From NCBI RefSeq assembly GCF_009002475.1, contig NZ_AP019860.1, forward strand, positions 5,114,001 through 5,178,000: a stretch of 64,000 nt of DNA, written 5' to 3'. The translations under genes were made by a program, and so were the position numbers. Shown here in pieces: positions 59,911 to 64,000 of this stretch (its first letter is position 1; each line of letters starts with the position of its first letter). Under the pieces are notes generated by a model. The model was not told the origin of the DNA, searched no databases, and saw nothing but the letters and a program-made list of their open reading frames with translations. Origin of the DNA: Candidatus Uabimicrobium amorphum. Lineage in GTDB: Bacteria > Planctomycetota > Uabimicrobiia > Uabimicrobiales > Uabimicrobiaceae.

Positions 59911-60900
59911 CTAGACTTTTTCCTGAGGTTTGTTATCCGAGGTTTCGTTGATAACGTTTTCTCGTATTATATCATAGACTAAGTGTGCATCTCGTATAAT
60001 TTTTATATTTTCGAATAGTTGTTGTGCTTCTGAGTATGTACGCGAAAGCATTTTTAGCCATTGTTTGGTACGGCTTACAGGGTATTTTCCTCTATCATCG
60101 TGTTGCCAACAATTGTAAAACATTTTGCTGAGTATTTTGCGAATTTGTTCCCAGGAATAGGGTGAAATATCACTATTTTCTACAGTGGATTTTATTTGTA
60201 GAGCTAAATCGGGCATTGAGACAGCACCGCGTCCAATCATGACATCGGAACACCCTGTCACTTCCAAACAACGAAGATAGTCTTGTACTGTCCAAATATC
60301 TCCATTCGCTACTACGGGGATATTCACCACATCTTTTATTTTGCGTATCCACTCCCAATGGGCAGGGGGTTTATACCCCTCTTTTTTTGTTCTGGCATGA
60401 ACAATTAAAACCGCTGCACCGCCTTCGTCTGCCGCTATGGCATTTTCTAAAGCCAGAGTTTTATCTTCAAAGCCAAGACGAATTTTTGCAGTGAGGTCTA
60501 TGTGTGTGGGTAGTGTTTTTCTTACCCCATGTACGATATCATAAACACGATGAGGATCTTTTAGTAAAGTTGCTCCTCCGTCGTGGCGATTTACTGTTTT
60601 TGCAGGACAACCAAAGTTTAAATCTATACCAAACGCACCTAATTTTACTGCACGCATAGCGTTGTCGCTAATACAGCTAATATCACTTCCCAATAGCTGA
60701 AACCATACGGGAGTTCCTGCTTTAGTTTTGCTTTGTTGGTGTAGTTCAGGACAATGGCGGAAGAATACATGGTTCGGGTATAGTGTATTGGTGATGCGTA
60801 AAAACTCGGTGACACAGTAGTCAAAGCCACCTATCGCCGTAAGCAAATCTCTGAGAATTGAGTCAACGACACCTTCCATCGGAGCTAAATAAATTTTCAT
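59911..60900 (-). CDS. dusC: tRNA-dihydrouridine synthase (DusC-like)
   Basis: A 329-residue flavoenzyme that reduces uridine to dihydrouridine in tRNA. The TIM-barrel motifs are present: YLAPMEGVVD at the N-terminus, the active-site C98 in LNFGCPAK, TAKIRLGF with the FMN/tRNA Lys, HARTKKEGY and VVANGDIW. The GCPAKTVNRHDGGATLL block and the HARTKKEGY motif fit the DusC group (U16), though the subfamily is judged by eye. The ATG at 60900 is preceded by GGAA-containing sequence. Neighbours are unrelated. Confidence 0.92.
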   Translation of the reverse strand: MKIYLAPMEGVVDSILRDLLTAIGGFDYCVTEFLRITNTLYPNHVFFRHCPELHQQSKTKAGTPVWFQLLGSDISCISDNAMRAVKLGAFGIDLNFGCPAKTVNRHDGGATLLKDPHRVYDIVHGVRKTLPTHIDLTAKIRLGFEDKTLALENAIAADEGGAAVLIVHARTKKEGYKPPAHWEWIRKIKDVVNIPVVANGDIWTVQDYLRCLEVTGCSDVMIGRGAVSMPDLALQIKSTVENSDISPYSWEQIRKILSKMFYNCWQHDDRGKYPVSRTKQWLKMLSRTYSEAQQLFENIKIIRDAHLVYDIIRENVINETSDNKPQEKV

Positions 60901-61126
60901 GATTTTTTTCCAGAAACTTAGGCATTTGTAGATTTACCTTCTATTTTAGATTGTAATAAACAATAAAAAAGAAAAATTTGTAGTTTTTTTTAAAATTTTG
61001 GTATCATTGACAAACCCTATTTTTTGTTTGAAGCCGATTTTAACGGAATTGAGGGAGAAGTCTTAATCTCTCTTGAAATTATTTTAACAGGTTTATGGAT
61101 TACAAAACCCTAGAATTGAAGAAGAC

Positions 61127-61462
61127 ATGATATTTGTAGCATGCCTATTATATTTCTGTATTACTTTGGCTATGCTTCCATTGCTGTATAACGGTTATCG
61201 TTTTATCTTTGGCAATAATCGCTCTGGAGCTAAGTGGGGGATATGGTGCCTAGCATTTGGTTTTTTGACATACTTTGTGTGTAACGCGGTGAATAACTAT
61301 GTAATTACACCTGAACTAGCGCGCCGTTATTTGTTTTTATTCATTATTTCTATGTTTATTGCTATTACTGTGTATAACAGTTTTTCTACAATGGGAATGG
61401 AAGAAGAAGGTGAAGACAGCGATAAGGGTGAGAGCAATAACAGAGGTAATGACGAAGCGTAA
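61127..61462 (+). CDS. Small polytopic membrane protein with acidic tail
   Basis: A 111-residue protein with hydrophobic helices at about 3-22, 40-60 and 68-88, then a strongly acidic and Ser/Asn-rich tail (EEEGEDSDKGE). The ATG at 61127 has GAAGA upstream. It starts a two-gene unit with the TPR gene 12 bases downstream. No family is recognised. Confidence 0.7.
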   Translation: MIFVACLLYFCITLAMLPLLYNGYRFIFGNNRSGAKWGIWCLAFGFLTYFVCNAVNNYVITPELARRYLFLFIISMFIAITVYNSFSTMGMEEEGEDSDKGESNNRGNDEA

Positions 61463-61474
61463 TTGGAGCTATAC

Positions 61475-64000
61475 ATGATCGATAGTTTTGATGGAGAATA
61501 CAAAGAAAATCTCCTGCATGCAGAAGAACTAGAGTATAGCGGTGACTACAAAAGCGCCGCAGAGTTATATAGCCATTTGGCGACCACTGCAAGGCTAAAG
61601 AAAGATCCACAGTGGAATTTGATTATCGCGTTACTAATGCATGCCATTTATTGTTTTCAAAAAAGTAACCAGGTGGAACGCGTAAACACATTTGTGGACC
61701 GCATGGAAAAATTGCGCAACCAGCACAATGCCGACGGTAATGTCAGCATAGGGCAGACACTATATAATACGGAACATTATGAGTTAATATGTGGTTTTGA
61801 CAGAGATTTTGTCAATAAAAGCGATATGCAATTGATTTCTTTTCTGAAAACTTTGCAAACCAAAGCACGGGAAGCAGAAAGCGAAAAAAACTTTCGTATT
61901 GCAGCAGCGCGTTATGCGCGCATTGGTGAGTTGCACAAGAGAATTCATCCAATAGATTACAAGAGCCTTTGTGAAAGTTTGGAAAAAGCGGGCCATTACT
62001 TAAACCTGATTAAATCATATCGCCAAGCATTATTTTTTTATCAGGAAGCCATGAAAATTAACACGCGTTTGGACAATGAAGAGCACATCGCGGTTAATTA
62101 CAACAACATCAGTTTTATTTACACACAACTCGGTGACTTTCAAGAGGCACTACATTATTGTCAAAAAGCCTTGGCGATTAATGAAAGATTACAAAATCGC
62201 GAGCAAAAAGCTGTAAATATCAGTAACTTGGGACAGATATATTTAAAGAGTGAAAACTACGATAAGGCGCTTAAAAATTTTGCGCATGCTATTGAATTGA
62301 AAACGCGTTTGGGAAAGCGTAAGGATATTGCTCAAGAGATGTACAACTTGGGAATGGTGTATTCGGCGACGAAAAAATACAAGGCTGCGATTGCACGTAT
62401 CGAAAACGCTGTGAATATGATGTCACAGCTAAGTAACAAAGAAGAGGTGGCACGCTATAGCTCTTCTTTAGGGGATTTGTATGAAAAATTTGGTCAGCGC
62501 GATATGGCGATTCAGTATTTGGAAAAATCATTTTCAACGTACTACCTAGTCAACAAAAAAGTACGTGCTGCAGAGGTTTTGCATATCTTGGCAAGGCTTC
62601 ATGAAGAAGAACAGAATTACGAACAAGCGATCAAGTGCATTCGGCAAAACATTGCTATTCAGGAAAATTTAGGCAATGTCAAATTAGTAGAATCGCACCT
62701 GAAAAAGGTGGCCCAAGTGTACTATGAATTGCAAGATTACAAAGAAGCGATTGGCTACTACATAAAAGCGACAGAACTTGAAAAAGAAACCTATACACCC
62801 GAATTGCGTTATCGCGATTTTTTAACCATAGGTTTATGGTATATAAAGGCAAATCAACGCAAAAAGTCCATCGAATATCTGCAAAAAGCCGCCGCAGTGT
62901 TAGACGACGATTCAGACATTCCACAAGATGAGGTGTATTTTTTCCTCGGCGAAAACTTTGCCGAACTTAAAAAGTGGTCAGATGCCTTAGATTGTTTGTA
63001 TCATGCGTATAACACTTCTTCGCATTGGTACCGTAAAAATATTCATTTGCTGAAGATTGCGAATGTTTATATAAAAAGTGAGAAATACAAAGATGCGAAG
63101 AAGTGCTTTAACTCTATTACTCAGTTTTGCCAAGCCAACCGCCAAACGCAGAATGCTTTACTCATATCGGTGACAAAATGGCAAAATGCGGTGCGTGAAC
63201 ATGAAGAAGTTCAAAGTTATTACCTCGAAATTTTTACTTTGTGTTCTGTATGCGAGTTTTATTGGCAATCAGAAAAATACTCGATTGCCATAGACTATGC
63301 ACTATTTGCCTTGAACTTGCTGAAAGATATTATTGCTGTTGACGCGAAGGGAATATACCAAGAGAAGTACAATCAGAACTTACATGAATTTAGTATTGAG
63401 CCCTTGTTTGACCGTCACCAAAGGTTTGAACAACAAATACAAAGATTACAGGAACTTTTTGTTGCGATTTTACAAAAAAGTCGACAAGATATTCCCGCGA
63501 TAAGGTCGGCGATTTCTCAATTGTTTAACGCAAACGATAGTTTGTACGGCATTGAGTTTTGCGAGCAGTTACTTTTAACCGCAGAGCCGTATATTTCGCG
63601 AACAAATCAGGCGCATTTTCTATCGCAAATGGGATTGCGTTTTAAGCAGCTCAAAAACTTTGCGAAGTCTATATTTTACTACGCTTGTTCATGTAGTGTA
63701 TATATTTCTTCTCACGCGGGGGAATTGTTTCTCTTCACTCTCGATAAACTCAATGCTTCATGGAAAATGTTTTTAGAAGACCCTCAAGATTTTGATTTCA
63801 ACAGTTGTGATTACATCGAAGAGGTGGTAAAAACTGCCTATGGTTTAGCAGAGAAATCTCTATATCTCCAGTTAGTGGAGCACGTGTGGAATACATATTC
63901 TCGATATGAACTAGAAGATATGGCAGAAATACATCTAGTGAAAAGTTGTGAAATGTGTGTTGCCATGGGGGATGTTGAACGACAAATTGATTTTCTTGAA
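61475..64000 (+). CDS. Large tetratricopeptide-repeat protein, cut at its 3' end by the window
   Basis: The ATG at 61475 has GGAG 8 bases upstream and opens a frame of 842 codons with no stop to base 64000. The product has many TPR units: YKENLLHAEELEYSGDYKSA-type helices at the start, then NISFIYTQLGDFQEALHYC, NLGQIYLKSENYDKALKNF and NLGMVYSATKKY, with Trp/Tyr/Ala at the TPR signature positions. From about residue 560 the repeats become less regular. It may carry a C-terminal domain beyond the window (kinase, CHAT or signalling type in relatives). Function: protein-protein interaction. Confidence 0.88.
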   Translation, partial: MIDSFDGEYKENLLHAEELEYSGDYKSAAELYSHLATTARLKKDPQWNLIIALLMHAIYCFQKSNQVERVNTFVDRMEKLRNQHNADGNVSIGQTLYNTEHYELICGFDRDFVNKSDMQLISFLKTLQTKAREAESEKNFRIAAARYARIGELHKRIHPIDYKSLCESLEKAGHYLNLIKSYRQALFFYQEAMKINTRLDNEEHIAVNYNNISFIYTQLGDFQEALHYCQKALAINERLQNREQKAVNISNLGQIYLKSENYDKALKNFAHAIELKTRLGKRKDIAQEMYNLGMVYSATKKYKAAIARIENAVNMMSQLSNKEEVARYSSSLGDLYEKFGQRDMAIQYLEKSFSTYYLVNKKVRAAEVLHILARLHEEEQNYEQAIKCIRQNIAIQENLGNVKLVESHLKKVAQVYYELQDYKEAIGYYIKATELEKETYTPELRYRDFLTIGLWYIKANQRKKSIEYLQKAAAVLDDDSDIPQDEVYFFLGENFAELKKWSDALDCLYHAYNTSSHWYRKNIHLLKIANVYIKSEKYKDAKKCFNSITQFCQANRQTQNALLISVTKWQNAVREHEEVQSYYLEIFTLCSVCEFYWQSEKYSIAIDYALFALNLLKDIIAVDAKGIYQEKYNQNLHEFSIEPLFDRHQRFEQQIQRLQELFVAILQKSRQDIPAIRSAISQLFNANDSLYGIEFCEQLLLTAEPYISRTNQAHFLSQMGLRFKQLKNFAKSIFYYACSCSVYISSHAGELFLFTLDKLNASWKMFLEDPQDFDFNSCDYIEEVVKTAYGLAEKSLYLQLVEHVWNTYSRYELEDMAEIHLVKSCEMCVAMGDVERQIDFLE

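Overview
The window is AT-rich DNA from a bacterium that looks like a large-genome member of the Planctomycetota. This is inferred from gene content and cannot be proved from 64 kb. Pointers are five different Pkn2-type Ser/Thr kinases (four membrane-anchored, fused to PEGA, WD40, PQQ or multi-spanning domains, and one soluble kinase fused to a sulfatase-modifying domain), FHA proteins, a PEP-CTERM protein, lipoproteins and barrel-like secreted proteins, a caspase-fold C25 protease and a polyhydroxyalkanoate (PHA) locus. A lineage like Candidatus Uabimicrobium would fit, but that is a guess. No rRNA, tRNA, CRISPR array, IS transposase or phage gene was found.

Layout. 1-3.4 kb: end of a helical-repeat gene, then an ECF sigma factor / one-TM protein / secreted protein operon. 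3.6-8.9 kb: an Imm32-like small protein, an M19 dipeptidase, a gingipain-like C25 protease and a DUF4932 zinc-protease-like protein. 9.4-12.9 kb: TPR-kinase-PEGA protein and a PEP-CTERM protein. 13-22.2 kb (minus strand): a YqcI/YcgG (GntA-like) gene translationally coupled to a giant TPR-kinase-WD40 protein and a second kinase; upstream lies a hydrolase, J-like/FHA and NTF2-like operon. 22.2-29.4 kb: repeats, a non-RD kinase with a formylglycine-generating-enzyme-like domain, a secreted/FHA protein, and a divergent P-loop ATPase with coiled coil and SAP-like tail. 29.7-31.5 kb: AraC regulator and a degenerate metallo-beta-lactamase fold protein. 31.6-35 kb: compact phosphoesterase, membrane protein, thiopurine methyltransferase and SGNH hydrolase operon. 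35.2-42.5 kb: pentapeptide-repeat/ion-channel fusion, kinase-PQQ protein and two exported proteins. 42.5-48.7 kb: Asp/Pro-rich lipoprotein, cytochrome P450, rfbA-rfbB, TRL-like lipoprotein with an unlisted 39-residue membrane ORF, and a lipase-like protein. 48.6-55.4 kb: PHA island with phaR divergent from phaE-like, phaC, a PhaE-PhaC-reductase single ORF and an acyl-CoA ligase. 55.5-64 kb: PON-like propeller lipoprotein, leucine-rich repeat protein, helical-repeat protein, DusC-like enzyme and a TPR protein running off the end.

The PHA island is the most coherent pathway: the regulator has near-perfect palindromes in front of its likely target, the reductase supplies 3-hydroxyacyl-CoA, the ligase activates fatty acids and two synthases polymerise. 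The most striking detail is that synthase and reductase share one open frame through a run of ten A, while an internal Shine-Dalgarno and ATG sit just after it.

Intergenic space is rich in short structured repeats: a 48-bp palindrome family, a roughly 120-bp three-hairpin element in two copies, a GGGCGGAC hairpin in three copies, GTCAT...ATGAC-ended miniature elements, and degenerate hexamer arrays. Start sites were revised where a Shine-Dalgarno sequence or signal peptide pointed to a different codon from the longest frame.
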